DNA of 64,000 nucleotides from Megascapheus bottae (GCA_024803745.1 JANJXV010000004.1:51836358-51900357), one strand, 5' to 3'. Shown: positions 10,606-22,686, numbered from the stretch's first letter. Numbers and translations are program-made. The notes: generated from the sequence alone by a model not told the origin.

Positions 10606-12538
10606 TACATTGTTCATAATAATGAAGATTTTTCATTCTTCATTGCTGTTAATATCATATAACCACATTTCCTCAAGTTTATCTTAGCTCACTTATTTTG
10701 CTTCCCACTTAGCTTCTTTTTAAAATGAATAATGGTATTTTTATTTCAATTTGTTGCCAGATTCATTGCTTCACGAGTTTGTGATCAATCTTGACATGAC
10801 AAATCAGCAAAATTCTTTTTGTTTCATTGCTTTTAAAACATAACTTTCCTTCTCTTCACTTGCCCTTGTGCATAATTTCAGCTCCTTGATATTGCTCTTC
10901 AACACAACTGTCAATCACATTTCCTCAGAAAATAGCAAACATCTCTGGCACAATTCTTGCCTTACTTTTCCCTCTGGATTTTATCTTTGAATCTTAGCAG
11001 CAGCTGTAATGTGTGGATCATCACATTCTCAGGAAGACATTATTATATTCTTTGTGGATTCTCAAATGGCCTCTGGAAGAAGTGTCTTTGAAAGGCCTTT
11101 CCTCCCTTCTATCTTATCACCACTTTATTTTCAGGATATATCCTTAATTAGAAAAACTGTATTTGACAGGGTAGATTAAGGGATCTTGAATTTAGACCCC
11201 TGAATTGATTGAGGAAGCACTGCTCAGTCACAGATACAGATGCTCCTCACACCTTTCCTATCCACTCCAGCTCTCTCCTCTTTGAATGCAGAGCAGAACT
11301 GGAATCACACCTACAAACAGGACTACCGTGTATACACATGTGTTGTCTTAGACTTACTATGTCATGGAAACCTCATTTAATAGGGAAAATATTTGTATTA
11401 ACTCTGTATTAGAATCTAATTCATACTTCAAAATACTAAAATTATCACTAAGTTGTTTTTTATTTTTGTTTTCTTTTTATATTTTTTGAACTAAGCTTTT
11501 TATTTAATGAATCAAAACATTATGGGAATGATGTAAGTTCCCTACAGGTTACCTTTTCACTTTTTAAAACTTCCTTCCCATTTAAAAAGCTGAGGTTTGT
11601 TAGTATACATTTTCTATGGGTATCTGTAGTAAAATATAATAGAATCTGTTACATATGTTTTCTTTTTTCATATAAATGTTTTCTATTTAAGCAATCTCAT
11701 AACATTAAAGCATCTTACCTACAAGGTGCTTTCAATGCAATTTCACAAGAAAGATCTTGAATATAAAAAGTAAATACTTTCAGAACCTTAGAAATAAAGG
11801 AAGCTCAGAAGGAAAATAGGCAGATATGTTTTGTTGTATCTCCAGGCATATGTGAAGACAGTTATTTTGACGCTTCACGAACGACATTCCATAAGGTATA
11901 TATGCTAGTACTTGTTTAAACATCAGGTTCACAATATTATTCCAATGAATACAACTCTAACAATTCCAAATTCAGGAACAAAATAAGGTAAGCTCGTATC
12001 ACTTAATCTGATATCACTTCTTTGAGTGTATTAATCCTTATGGTAGAAGTTAATGTCTTGGGATGTCACTTAAAAAAAGAAAAGAAAAACTAGCCTAACC
12101 TGACCTAAAATGTTAATAATGGTATGATCTCTGTCTTTGTTTTGCTAGTAATGTAAGATGTCAACTCAGCAGTACTTCAAAGACTGGATTTCCACCCATA
12201 ACCATGTGAGTCTGGACGAAATAGCTTTCTCACTGACATCTTCAGATGATAATTCAGCTCTGGTTGACACCTCAGTTTTAGCCACATCAAAGATCATTAC
12301 TCTAAAAATTCCACTGAATGAATACCCAGGTTTTTGCTGATCTGACAACTTTAAATCATAAATGGACCTTTTGTAAATTAGCAAAGTTTTAATAAGTTGT
12401 TGTCTAGTAGCAGAAAAACTAATAAAAATTGAATATATAAATTCAATATTTCATAGTCATATATAAATATATGAAGTGTTTGATAGAATAGGTATGCAGA
12501 TATTTCAAGATTGTGATTGATATTTTTAGTGATTTGGG
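10606..12538. other. Unique AT-rich sequence, no gene seen
   Basis: No SINE or L1 is recognised. Overlapping 60- and 72-codon frames on opposite strands at 12158-12384 have no recognisable domain or splice context. The sequence at 11440-11520 is T-rich. Confidence 0.55.
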
Positions 12539-12793
12539 AATTCTCATGTTTTGTTTTGTTTTTGCTTTGTTATTTTTTGCCAGTCCTTGGGCTTAAACAC
12601 AGGACCTGAGCACTGTCCTTGAGCTTTCTCAAGGCTAGAGCTCTACCACATGAGCCACTTCCAGCTTGTTCTATGTATGTGGTACTGAGGAATCGAACCC
12701 AGGTCATCATGCATGCCAGGCAAGCACTCTACCACTAGGCCAAACTCCCAGATATTGAATTTTCATGTTTTGAGTTGTGTTTTGCTTTTTATT
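12539..12793 (-). mobile_element. IDL-Geo SINE flanked by a long direct repeat
   Basis: The SINE occupies about 12575-12757 on the minus strand (gccagtccttgggcttaaac to ggccaaactcccag). The flanks 12539-12574 and 12758-12793 are imperfect direct repeats of about 36 bp, both with aatt, tcatgtttt, and ttttgctt. That is long for an L1-mediated TSD. The core is probably a TSD lengthened by T-rich similarity. Confidence 0.85.
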
Positions 12794-13949
12794 ATTCATC
12801 CCAATATTCTATAAATGATTCTTTTATTTTACATCATAGCCAAACACTCTATAAAATCTTTAGCAAGTTAAAAACAGTATCTGTCACTTTATCATAAGGA
12901 AAATACTAAAATTTTTGTTTATAGGTAACAAATTATCAGTGCTACACTCCTCTTTCTCCTGTAGTTCACATTGATGTAGTATAATGTCATCGCCTATCAT
13001 CCTTAATTGCCCTTATGTTCCACAATAAATTGAATTTAATGGCATGAAAATCTTAGATGTCATAGTTATCTGAATGAGTATGTGGTAAAAAGTCTACAGA
13101 TACAAATTATCCTTGGACAATAAAAAATTACCTGCTTACGGAGTGAATTTAACCTGGTGATTATGTTGCAAATATTCAGAGAAATAACTTCTGAGTTATA
13201 TGTATTAAATTACACACTGCCAATTTTATCTTTGGAAAACTGAAGTCCAAATCTGACCCAATGTACTGCGTACAACATGCTGCCTCCAGTTCAGCATAAT
13301 ATACTTTAATTTAGGGAAATGAGCCACTCTTCTAGGAGGATTTGGCATTCTCCTTGCAGTGTGAAATCCATTCTTTCATCTCCAGGAGCAGGTGTTAATG
13401 TAAATTCACGGCACACTTTTGGAAAGGGGAAAGAAGCTAAAGGTTTGGGCTGTTTGCAAATCGGCTGTTATTGTATCTCTTTAAACTTCTTTCTTTTGAC
13501 TGCATGAAGCTTTGATAGCTCATCTAGTTGCAGTAGCATGAGCGTAATGCTGCAGGCTTGAGGCGATTGGGGCCACTGTGTTATTGACAGAATCTCTTGA
13601 ATGATGATTTATTATGAACATCAATGGGAACAACACTGTTCTTTCTCAAAAGCCTATGTGTTCCCCTTGCCTCACCTGGGAGGAGCACACTGTCCAGGAC
13701 TGAGATACTGTATGATGTTCCTTAGCCCTCTCTGTAACAGTGGTCGTTTTTTACATGTGTTGCTGCTCCCCCCCCCCCCAACACCGCTTTCAGGCCTCTA
13801 TTTTGATCACATAGAATCGTGAAATGACCAGAAAGCTCTGAAAGCAAGACTATCTGGCAGGCAGTATGAAAAATAATCAAGAAGTAGTCTTGTGTTATAA
13901 AAATAAAACAAGAAACAACAGTTAAGGAAAAATAAAACAAAACAAAGAA
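12794..13949. other. Unique sequence with a possible conserved non-coding block
   Basis: 13270-13640 is of high complexity, retains several CpGs and has little low-complexity sequence, unlike its AT-rich neighbours. No coding motif is seen in the 62-codon frame at 13319-13507. A C homopolymer of about 11 bases is at 13769-13779. Confidence 0.45.
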
Positions 13950-14200
13950 GCCACCATGCCAGGCTGGGTGCTACTGGCTCACTTGTGTGCCTCTAGCTAC
14001 TCAGGAGGCTGAGATTGCAGAATCACAGTTTAAAGTTCACCCAGGAAAGAACATGTGATGTCCTTATCTTCAATTAACTACTCCAAGGCCAAAAATGGAT
14101 CTGTGATTCATGCGAAAGAACACTAGCCTTAAGCACAAAAGCTCAAAAATTTGAGTGCCCAGGCCTTGAGTTCAAGCCTTATATTGACACCAATAAAAAA
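13950..14200 (+). mobile_element. B1-Geo dimeric SINE
   Basis: Left half is 7SL/B1-like (ctagctactcaggaggctga), then the junction cttatcttcaattaacta, then a Geo half with gaacactagccttaagc and ttgagttcaagcc, and a short A-rich tail. The Geo A-box region is degraded, so this is an older copy. Confidence 0.8.
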
Positions 14201-14888
14201 AGAAATTTTCTTTTCTCAAAGGTGACTCCCCCCAAATAGGAACTGCATATATAATGATAATATTCATGCAAATTTTCAATGCTGGAAACAATTTCCGGGA
14301 TCTTGTGTATTATAGATCGATTAAAACACAATATTTTAAATAGCCTGGCAACCTCTTATGGTCACTTCATAATCAGTTACTGTGTTAGTTTGTCTTGGTT
14401 CTACTCTTGCTTGCATGTGCATTCATTTTACTTTAGTCAGATATATCAAGGACAAAAGGAAAGCTGTTCTTTTTTCATGTAGATACCAGCTACTAGTTCT
14501 AAGTAAACTGAGCTACTATTAACCAAAAGTATTTTTCCCACATCTTGTACAAAAGTAGTAATACAAACATCTGTATATATGCAATGTGCCAAAATCAGAA
14601 TAACTCTGAAAAATGTATATGCTATTATAAAGACAATATGTGATGGTACATGTAATAATTATTTTAAACAAATAAGAGAAACAAACACAATTTAAATGTT
14701 AATAAGATAATTAAAGGAGAATAATTTAAATTGTACATCATATCCCAAACTAAATTCATGAAACACATACATGCATATATATAGTGCATATGTAAATATG
14801 TATATACAGAATTTGTATATATATAGTTTCTGTGTGTGCTTGTATATGTATATTTTCATTCATTGCTGTGTTGTACTTCTTCCCAGTT
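14201..14888. other. Unique AT-rich sequence with an AT/ATAC tract
   Basis: No gene or repeat family is recognised. 14765-14850 is an irregular ATAC/TATA-rich simple tract. Confidence 0.55.
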
Positions 14889-15165
14889 AGAAAATCTTTT
14901 TTTTTTGCATTTTTTTATTGTAATTAGTAAAAGGGTTACATGATATCTGCCAGATAGAAGGTGCATTAATTCACGTACATTGATACCCTTTCACATGCCT
15001 TGGTACCCATTTCCCTCCCCCCCCACACCCCCCCACCCGTCTTGTTTTTCCCCCCTTCCCTATTAAATTTCAAATAACCAAATACAAATAAATTCAATAT
15101 ATCAGATAACAAAGTGAGATACTATAACAATCTTTAACATGCTTTTTGTCATTTACCTTTTTATC
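14889..15165 (-). mobile_element. L1 3' end, type with AATTACAATAAAA terminus
   Basis: Antisense: a T-rich start, tttattgtaattagtaaaag, ggttacatgatatctgcc, gaaggtgcattaattc, ataccctttcacatgcc, then a C-rich tract (15017-15043) that is G-rich in L1 sense, and onward to tatcagataacaaag. It aligns in order with 21340-21545 and 32683-32858. It is 5'-truncated inside the 3' UTR and non-coding. Confidence 0.85.
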
Positions 15166-16010
15166 TATGAGTAGTTATATACTGGAGTTGCAATTTAACA
15201 CAGCAGTTTTGAAGATAATATATCCTGGTTGATGTCACTACGTTCAACATACTCACCCATCCCTCCCAACCTATCCCTTTCCTCACTTTTCTCAATTTTG
15301 TAAGACACACATTGAATACTTGACTTCATTCTTCCTCCCTTCTCTTCATTCATCTATATCACTCTGATTCCATTCACCCTTTCAAGCCTGCATGTCCTGG
15401 TGTTTATTTTGTTGAATTCTGACTTTGTCTGTCTGAGGAATTATACTATTTGAGTTCTCCCTTGAATCTATCATAATTTTGATACAGATATCTGTATGCA
15501 ATTGCATACCATCCAACACATTTATTTATAACCTAATTTTAGCTTGCCTATAGTAGGGGAAACATGTAACTTTTGTCTCTATAGGCGTAATTCACTTCAC
15601 TTGACATAACATTTTCCATGTCTTTCCCTATATTCACAAATAGTTCATTATCATTCTTTCTAATCAATGAGTAAAATTCAATTGTGGGTATATATATATA
15701 TATATATATAAACATATACATATAGATCACATTTTTAATCCATATATAGATCACATTTTTAATCCATTTCTACATTTAAGAATATTTACATCAATGGCCT
15801 ACCCCAACAATGTGAATAGTGCTGCAATGAACATGGGGCTTTAGTGTATTCTGATTTTGAGTTCAGCAGAAATGTCCATAAGAATTCAGTTTTTACTTCA
15901 GCATGCTGGTAATTTGAGACTGATATTGAATGGCAAGCATGAGACAAATTTTCATTCAACCTACTCACAGAGTTTTGTCAGATGCTCATTGTAAGAAACA
16001 TCCATATTTA
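15166..16010 (-). mobile_element. L1 3' UTR plus ORF2 3' remnant (antisense)
   Basis: Starts with the older 3' UTR type also seen at 1650 and 26505. It then runs into antisense ORF2 C-terminal sequence: acttcacttgacataac, ttcattatcattctttctaa, then gtgaatagtgctgcaatgaa, the antisense of the conserved segment just upstream of the WY.YFSI.K motif. It abuts the younger L1 end at 14889. Inside are a (TA)n tract (15690-15711) and a 24-bp tandem duplication (15721-15744 / 15745-15768). Confidence 0.8.
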
Positions 16011-16029
16011 GAAATATAAATTTTTACCT

Positions 16030-16228
16030 TTTGGGCAATACTAGGCACTGAACTCATGCAGTAGAGTGACAAATGTCCAATTGCTATTTATGCCCCTAAT
16101 AATTTTTATATTTAGTTTGTTTGTCAGATATATTCTCACACATTTTTCCTGTGCTAGCCTTAGACTGTAGTCTTCCTATCTGCATCTTCTCAGTAGCTAG
16201 AATTATAAGCATTAACCCTTACAACCAG
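16030..16228 (-). mobile_element. Old B1-dID-like SINE
   Basis: A weak antisense ID-like start (gcaatactaggcactgaac) is followed by antisense B1-like sequence: cctgtgctagccttagac, cagtagctagaattataagc. The copy is strongly decayed, with approximate limits. Similar relics are at 6548 and 10400. Confidence 0.5.
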
Positions 16229-16261
16229 ATAATTGTTGACCATTTCTTTTCTTTGTCTTTT

Positions 16262-16302
16262 TTTGGTTGGTCGTGGGACTTGAACTCAGTGCCTGAGCAA
16301 GC
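16262..16302 (-). mobile_element. Geo SINE fragment
   Basis: A 40-bp antisense piece of the Geo 3' end (gggacttgaactcagtgcct, gagcaagccc). No IDL or B1 half is attached. Confidence 0.55.
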
Positions 16303-18244
16303 CCAATTCTTATAGCAAACACTTTTTGATCAACAATGCTTTCATCAGCACTGTTTTGTAGTATTTGGTTCTACTCACTATAAATCAACGTATTACCATT
16401 AAGTGTCAACCTTTTCTATTTATATTCATATCCTTCCTACCTGTGTTCATAGTTTCTATTCAACTAGTCCATATTACAGTCAAAGTAATCTTAGTCACAC
16501 AAAAGAACTTCTATTCTCTTGTGTGGATGCTGATTAATGAAAGATTGAAAAGAATAAAAACTATCCAACACTTCTTCCTCATGTGGGAATGAGCTAAATC
16601 ACACTGCAAATCAATGGTGAAATACCTATTGAGTTATTTAATGGTACCTGTTCATTTGCATGGAATGCACGTATCTAATGCAAGATTCAATGGTATTGCT
16701 GTGAAAGTTCCTGCTTTCATTCATCCCATATTACCAGCCATTGGGACTCATGTAGAATCCATCATCAAACCCTGCCCACATAAAATCAACAAGATTCTCA
16801 TTCACACTGCCACCACATCTCAAATGACACACACCTGCAAACCTACCTGCAGTTTTCTCTGTACATTATCACCTGAATGCCTTCCATCCACATGACCAGG
16901 ACAATCCAGGGAATTAATGACTGTATGGAAATGCTTAACCATTCCTGGGGGGCACTGGTGTATAATTATCAGTCCCTTGCTATTTCTCTTTAGATCTTTC
17001 TAAAGTATGATCCACACTGCCTGATAGATTTTTCCCTTGTAAATTCTTCATTAGTTGTACATAGGAGGGGCCTGATCCTGAAAACAATTTCTTCCCTTTC
17101 CTGACTCAGGATCAGCTTCTTTGCTTTTTGTTTGTTCCTTCAGGGAGCACATACCCCAAAGCTTTGTGTCCATGTGCCTCACTCAGGATTTGACTCCAGA
17201 ACAATATAAGATAATGGTCCATGAATAAACTTGCATTTATGATTGAGGCACATACTCAACTTTGGAGCATGAGATTAAATCCATAAATCTGATTGTACTG
17301 GGGAAAGAGTTTTAATATGGCATTTTCCTATTGTATATTACTCATCACTAATCCCTTCTCACCTGCACAACAGTCACACTGAATATCTAACTATTCAGCA
17401 AAATCATTGTCATCTTAATTATTCTCTTTTATTTTGTCATTCTAGAATTTCCTATATGAGTTGTTAAACGCACAGGAAATCCATGTTATGTCTAGAATCA
17501 TACATGCAATGGATGAATGATAGAATAATGGATTAATGAATGGTAGTGTATATCAAGTGTTATCCAAATAGAATTGGTGAAAAAGAAGGAAGTTTTGCAG
17601 TAGTCTGATTTCAGATAGGAAAATACAATGGTAGCACTAAGAATGTTGAATGTCCCTAATGGGCACCTTGAAGTGAGTTCTGAGTGCACATTTATTAGAA
17701 GATTTGCCACTCAATTATAGTAAATCAATTTCCTTTTCTTTCCAAGACATTTCAGACAAGATGGGGTGCTATGTATAAGCTGTGTAATATGTCAATATAT
17801 TATCTGAAATGCACTTTAAATAACTTTGAAAGTAATTTCTATGGACACTCTACCTTTTACCTATTCAACAGCAAAAACAACAGAAAACATAATCTTTAAA
17901 CTGATCTATCATTCAGATTCAAATATATGCATAGATTCTATAAGAAGTGACAAAATAATTTTAATTATCAGGGACTGGTCTTTATAGCTTGTCATATGAA
18001 AAAAATGTTCAACCTATTTTTTCCCAAATGTATTGCATAACTTTACAGCCAAAGTGAAAATATATTCAGGACAAAGCTGGCTATAAAATATATTCTTTCT
18101 GCTAAGTTATTGTGATAAGGTAGTAGCTAGCCACAACATAACCAAATCATTCAGATCTTCCAAAAAATGTGTTTGATACAGAGAGCAGTGCCAGCTGTGT
18201 TGCAAAACACAATTTAGTTTAATAATACATTTGGAATGATTAAT
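16303..18244. other. Unique sequence, no gene recognised
   Basis: Includes a 93-codon plus-strand frame (16614-16895) with no recognisable domain. The stretch at 16900-17230 is less AT-rich than its neighbours but matches no family I know. Confidence 0.5.
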
Positions 18245-18705
18245 TAAACAGGACCCTAAACATCTATACAAAAAGACCAAAAGAGGATATTTTCAGGATT
18301 AGATCACAAAAGCTTAATAGCTATTTGCATATGATCATATAAAATGATATGTATAAAAATGAATTCCAAGAAAGGCAAACACATTTTTTATTGTACAGTT
18401 TATGGTTCTTTTTTTCCCTTTATTCACCTTTCTTGTTGTTTTTGATTTCTGCAGCCCTTTTTTTGTGCATAAGTTTATCTTATTTGGGCAGGGGAAATAG
18501 GTGGGACAAAGGGCAAGCTAATTCAGCAGTGATACTCATTAGACACTATGTTAGAAATGAACTATACAACCTGGGGGAATGGTTCTGGAGGGGCAAATTG
18601 TGAAAAATGAAGGAGGATGTGAGACTGTTCAAAAGGAAATGCTCTCATTACCTTACTGTGTAAATATAAATCCTTTGTATATCACCTTTACAATGACAGA
18701 ATCAA
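18245..18705 (+). mobile_element. L1 3' UTR (type ending in CACCTTTACAAT)
   Basis: Aligns in order with 28190-28690: gaattccaagaaaggcaaac, attgtacagttta, gtgatactcattagacacta, tgttagaaatgaac, and the terminal catcacctttacaat region at about 18680-18700. This is a different 3' UTR from the AATTACAATAAAA type. Frames of 84 and 67 codons inside it are by-products and not genes. Confidence 0.75.
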
Positions 18706-18767
18706 ACCCAGTTGCATTTTACAACTTAATTCAAAAAGACAGAAATGAATTTATGTTACTTTGCTTT

Positions 18768-18985
18768 CCATTGTGGGGCTAGAACTCAGGGTCTGAGCAT
18801 TGTCCCTGACCCTCAAGTCTAGTGCTCATACCTATTGCTCTACCACTTGAGGCATACCACTTCCAGTTTTTGTGTGGTTACTTGGAAATAGGAGTCTCAC
18901 AGGGAGTTTTCTGCCCAGGCTGGCTTTGAACTGCCATCCTCAGATGCCATCTCCTGAGTAACTAGGAATACAAGCATCAGCCACA
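18768..18985 (-). mobile_element. B1-Geo dimeric SINE
   Basis: Antisense Geo (ggggctagaactcagggtct, gagcattgtccctga, tctaccacttgagg, accacttccag) then antisense B1-like sequence (gtctcacagggagt, cccaggctggctttgaac, cctgagtaactaggaat). Near full length. Confidence 0.87.
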
Positions 18986-20867
18986 GAGAAGTGAAAATTC
19001 TAGGTAGCAAAATATACTATGTTAACATTGAAATAAATGTCATTTTCAGCTTTCATATTTCTCTTACACAATTCAATATGTATTTCCCATGTTCATTTTT
19101 GTATTTCCACTTCAGGTGAGTAAAACAGAAATGTACCCATCAAAACACAAAACATGTAAACACTTTCTGAAAAATATGACATAGATGTAGTTTATGACAA
19201 ATTAAATTCTAAAGGTTTAAATGAACTTAATACCAAAAGAAAGACTCAGAAAGAAAGAGGCAATATGTGCCCGAGGAGTTATTTTGGTATGATAGCCTCA
19301 TTATTTTTTAATGTATCATTCTATTTCCATATATTTAGCCTCTGAAATTTCTAGCTTTTGGAAAGAATAAGTGAACCATAACAAATAAAAACAAATATTT
19401 ACACAGAGATTCTTTTTTACTCAAAGTATGCCACAAAAAAGGTCAAAGAATTATCATCAGGGAGTGAGTTTGGAATCTTTATACTCACTTGGCTTCCAAA
19501 ACAGGAATAAAAAACCCCACAAAATACATCTCTATCAGAAGTCATTGCTGCCAAAATAAATTCACTTCAGGCAGTAGGTATTTCAATAGATAATAAACTG
19601 GATGGATTAGATGCCAGAGCTGCTATGTTAGGAAGCCCAGATGGAAACACAGATCAAAACACAGAATGCCTGGAAGGCATGGTAAAAAATAGAGGCAGAG
19701 AAGGTCTCCGCCTGCTTCTCTCACAAAGCCATCAAAGACAGAGGGGTTTTGAGCTTTGGAGGGAAAACCTAAGCAAATAAATAAACAAACAAACAAACAA
19801 ACAAACAAAATAAAAGAGTGCAGCAGGTGCTACTTACTTTCCTTTCTCCTAGACAGCACTGCCACTTTAGAAGAACCTGAGGTGAGGTAGGGGTAAAAGC
19901 CTGCATTTTAAGTTAAACTGCATGCATCATCAACCACAATTAAAAGGAAACTCAACTTCTTACCTTTGCTTTGCAATGTCCTCTTTAGCTAAAAGTGTTT
20001 TGAATGTTTTAGGATGATTTTTTTTTCCTTTGTCCCCAATATATTTTGGAGAAAGATGTTGATAAATAGTTTTGAAAAAATCAATAAAGGCAAAACAGTG
20101 CCTCACTCACAAGACAAAGTAGAAATTCCCCTGTCTCAAAAAGAGTACATAAATGAAAATAACCCCTAAACTGATAGAATGGGATTGGAGTAACATGGCA
20201 ACTTCCTGCTCTATCATTAAGAAAGCGTATTGTTCAATGAGCTCTGAACAAAAGTACACTCCAACTCCGAACATACCAATGGACAGTTAATATTTGTCTC
20301 TCCTATTCCCTTACTATTGATGAGAAGCCAAACTGCATAGTCATCTGAGAAAGCAACCGGTGTGTTGTTTTTGTTGTCTCTTTCACTGTAGCAGCTGAAT
20401 TTAGCAGGTATTTCCATTTCTGTTGCATTGCAGAGCAGAGATGTCTGAATAAACCATAGCATCAAGCACTTTCTTTGTGCTGGTATCCTTCCTTTTGCTC
20501 TTGGATTGTAATGATATTATTATAATGTTCATTTCTTATTGTTGAGCTCTCACCTGAATGTACTGTACAGCTTTAAGAAGACAGCCTGAACGCTATACAG
20601 GGATTTGATTTAGAAATAATCCAACTCCCTTTACTCATGTGAAAGAGATTATTACCTAAAAGATTTTGCTTCTGTCTTTCATGGTTACATATTTTACAAA
20701 ATTAAGTCCATTTTAATGATTACCAAATTTTTATGTCTCCATTCCAAAAACTGAAAAAATAACACATTCTTTAGATGGCTAAATAGTACAAACTCAATCA
20801 TTTCCTCTGAGTAAGACTGTAAACAGAATAAGAAAGAGGCATAGAGTTAATATACAGATGATACTAA
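18986..20867. other. Unique sequence, (AAAC)n tract
   Basis: No gene recognised. An (AAAC)n microsatellite is at 19776-19812, apparently not attached to a SINE. 20200-20480 is a high-complexity block with an 82-codon minus-strand frame (20217-20465) lacking known motifs; it could be a conserved non-coding element. Confidence 0.5.
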
Positions 20868-21782
20868 TTTTTTTTGCATTTTTACATTTCCAAGACTTGA
20901 ATTTAGGACCTGGTTGCCTCCCTGAGCCTCTTTGTGCCGAAGGCACAACTTGAGCCACAGTATTACTTCCAGCTTCTTCTGAGTAGTTTATTGGAAATAA
21001 GAATCTTTTATGCTACATTCAGAAAGAATGGCATTGCTCCATTTGTAAGGAAATGGAAAGACTTAGAAAAAATCATATTAAGTGAACTAAGCCAGATTCA
21101 AAGGGATATAGGCTCAATGGTTTCCCTCATTTGTCCTAATCAGTAGAAACCTTGGGCTCTTGTAGCAGAGATTTACAATAGAACAAAATGTAGATTCATA
21201 AGGCCATATAAAATGAGGCTAAATGAAAGGGCCTCCAGGACATAGAAACAAAGGCCATATAATGAGTGGTTGTTGTCCTTAATGTATTATGTTATCTGTC
21301 ATCTCTTCTGCTGTCCCTTGGTTATCTTATATTGTTCCAGTATTTTACCTTGTTATCTGATATATTGTATATATGCATATTTGGTTATTTGAAGTCTGAT
21401 AGGGAAGGGAGGAAAACAAGAGGTTGGGGGAGGGAAATGGGGACCGAGACATGAGAAAGGGTATCAATGTATGTGAAGTAATGCACTGTCAATCTGGTGA
21501 ATATAATGTAACCTTTCTATTAATTACAATAAAAATATAAGAAAAAAGAATTAACAAAGGCAGCAAAAAATATAAGTAAAATTTCCTTAAGCCTTATGAA
21601 TGTGCTCTGTATAAAAAATTAAAGTACCATTTGTAACATTTCCTTTAATAAAAAAGAAATTGAAATTAAAAAAAGAAGAATCTCACAGACTTTTTTTCCC
21701 CAGGCTGGCTTTGAACCATAATTCTCAGATCTCAATCCCCTGAGTAGCTAGGATTACAGACTTGAGCCACCAGTGCTTGGAT
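20868..21782 (-). mobile_element. B1-Geo SINE split by an L1
   Basis: The Geo part and start of the B1 part lie at 20868-21006 (acttgagccacagtattact, ttattggaaataagaatct). The B1 remainder resumes at 21676-21782 (gaatctcacagac, ccaggctggctttgaacc, cctgagtagctaggattaca). The break is inside the segment that reads ataagagtctcaca in intact copies. Repeated aagaatct (20999-21006 and 21676-21683) marks the target-site duplication of the L1 between them. Confidence 0.88.
21007..21675 (+). mobile_element. 5'-truncated L1 inserted in a SINE, with possible 3' transduction
   Basis: Begins with the last part of L1 ORF2: residues matching FRKNGIAPFVRKWKDLEK and IILSELSQ (about 21024-21103) correspond to the C-terminus of ORF2p, ending at a stop near 21146. 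The 3' UTR follows with a G-rich tract (about 21424-21444), gagaaagggtatcaatgtat, and the usual end attacaataaaaatataag at 21525-21543. About 130 bp beyond that end has no counterpart in the other L1 copies, contains AATAAA at 21647-21652, and finishes A-rich just before the TSD. ORF2p is the reverse transcriptase/endonuclease of L1; this remnant is inactive. Confidence 0.88.
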
Positions 21783-21893
21783 GATGTTACCTCTTTTGTA
21801 GGGCATAAAAAGGAAAAATAATTATCTTAAGAAAAGTCAAAAGTTATTGTGAATGTTGTCAGTAAATATTTTGGTATACAAGCAGGAAAAAGC

Positions 21894-21895
<2 letters not shown>

Positions 21896-21940
<45 letters not shown>
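21896..21940. repeat. (CA)n microsatellite
   Basis: About 22 uninterrupted CA units. The local plus-strand frame encoding a TH repeat is a product of the microsatellite. Confidence 0.97.
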
Positions 21941-21943
<3 letters not shown>

Positions 21944-22452
21944 AATACCAGTTCATACAAACAACATAAAAGTTACAGATTTAAAGATATTCTATTGCAT
22001 GACCAGATTGCACATTAATCCTGTGCAAAATAGAGCTTTTGGGTAGTTTCTGTCACTTCCTTTATCAATGATTAACACTTCCTTTGCAGGTACATTGCTG
22101 TCTTTGAAGAATATACTTGGGCTTGTATGCCTAGAAATTTTAGTATGGACATAAATTTCAATGGAAACAGTGTAGAGGTGACATTAAACACTCTCATACT
22201 AATGATTTGAAAAGACACTTGAACAAATTTTCTGAACTAAGATTTTCAGACAATTTACTTTTAACACTGTTCATATTTTTTCCACCCATAAACCCATCAT
22301 TCTTTGTTATTTATCCCATATATATTTATGGTATGGTAAATGTTATTTTCCACATGGAGTAAATTTCTAGAGGTAAGACATTCATTGTCTCTTCTCTCAT
22401 AAAGTTCACATTCTAGTAAGAAACACATACTTTACCCTAAAAATACTTATAC

Positions 22453-22598
22453 AACCAGGCACTAATGGCTTGTATCTAAAATCAAGGGGCACATCTGAGA
22501 ATCACGGTTTTAAGACATCCTGGACATACAAATCTAAGAGAATCTTATCGCCAATTAACCAGTAAAAAGCCAGAAGTAGAACTGTGGCTCAAATGATA

Positions 22599-22600
<2 letters not shown>
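22453..22600 (+). mobile_element. B1-Geo SINE truncated by a microsatellite
   Basis: B1-like half (aaccaggcactaatggcttg, atctgagaatcacgg), junction cttatcgccaattaacc, then Geo start (ccagaagtagaactgtggct, caaatgatagcgct). The element then breaks into the CT/CA tract where Geo would continue agccttgagc. Confidence 0.78.

Positions 22601-22686
<86 letters not shown>

Noticed and set aside
12158..12384. Overlapping 60- and 72-codon frames on both strands
   Set aside because: No recognisable family. The overlap of complementary open frames is a composition effect.
13769..13779. C homopolymer as a functional signal
   Set aside because: A short mononucleotide run without further context, and prone to sequencing error.
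16614..16895. 93-codon plus-strand frame as a possible small protein
   Set aside because: No motif, no splice or promoter context, and ordinary composition. Expected by chance in 64 kb read in six frames.
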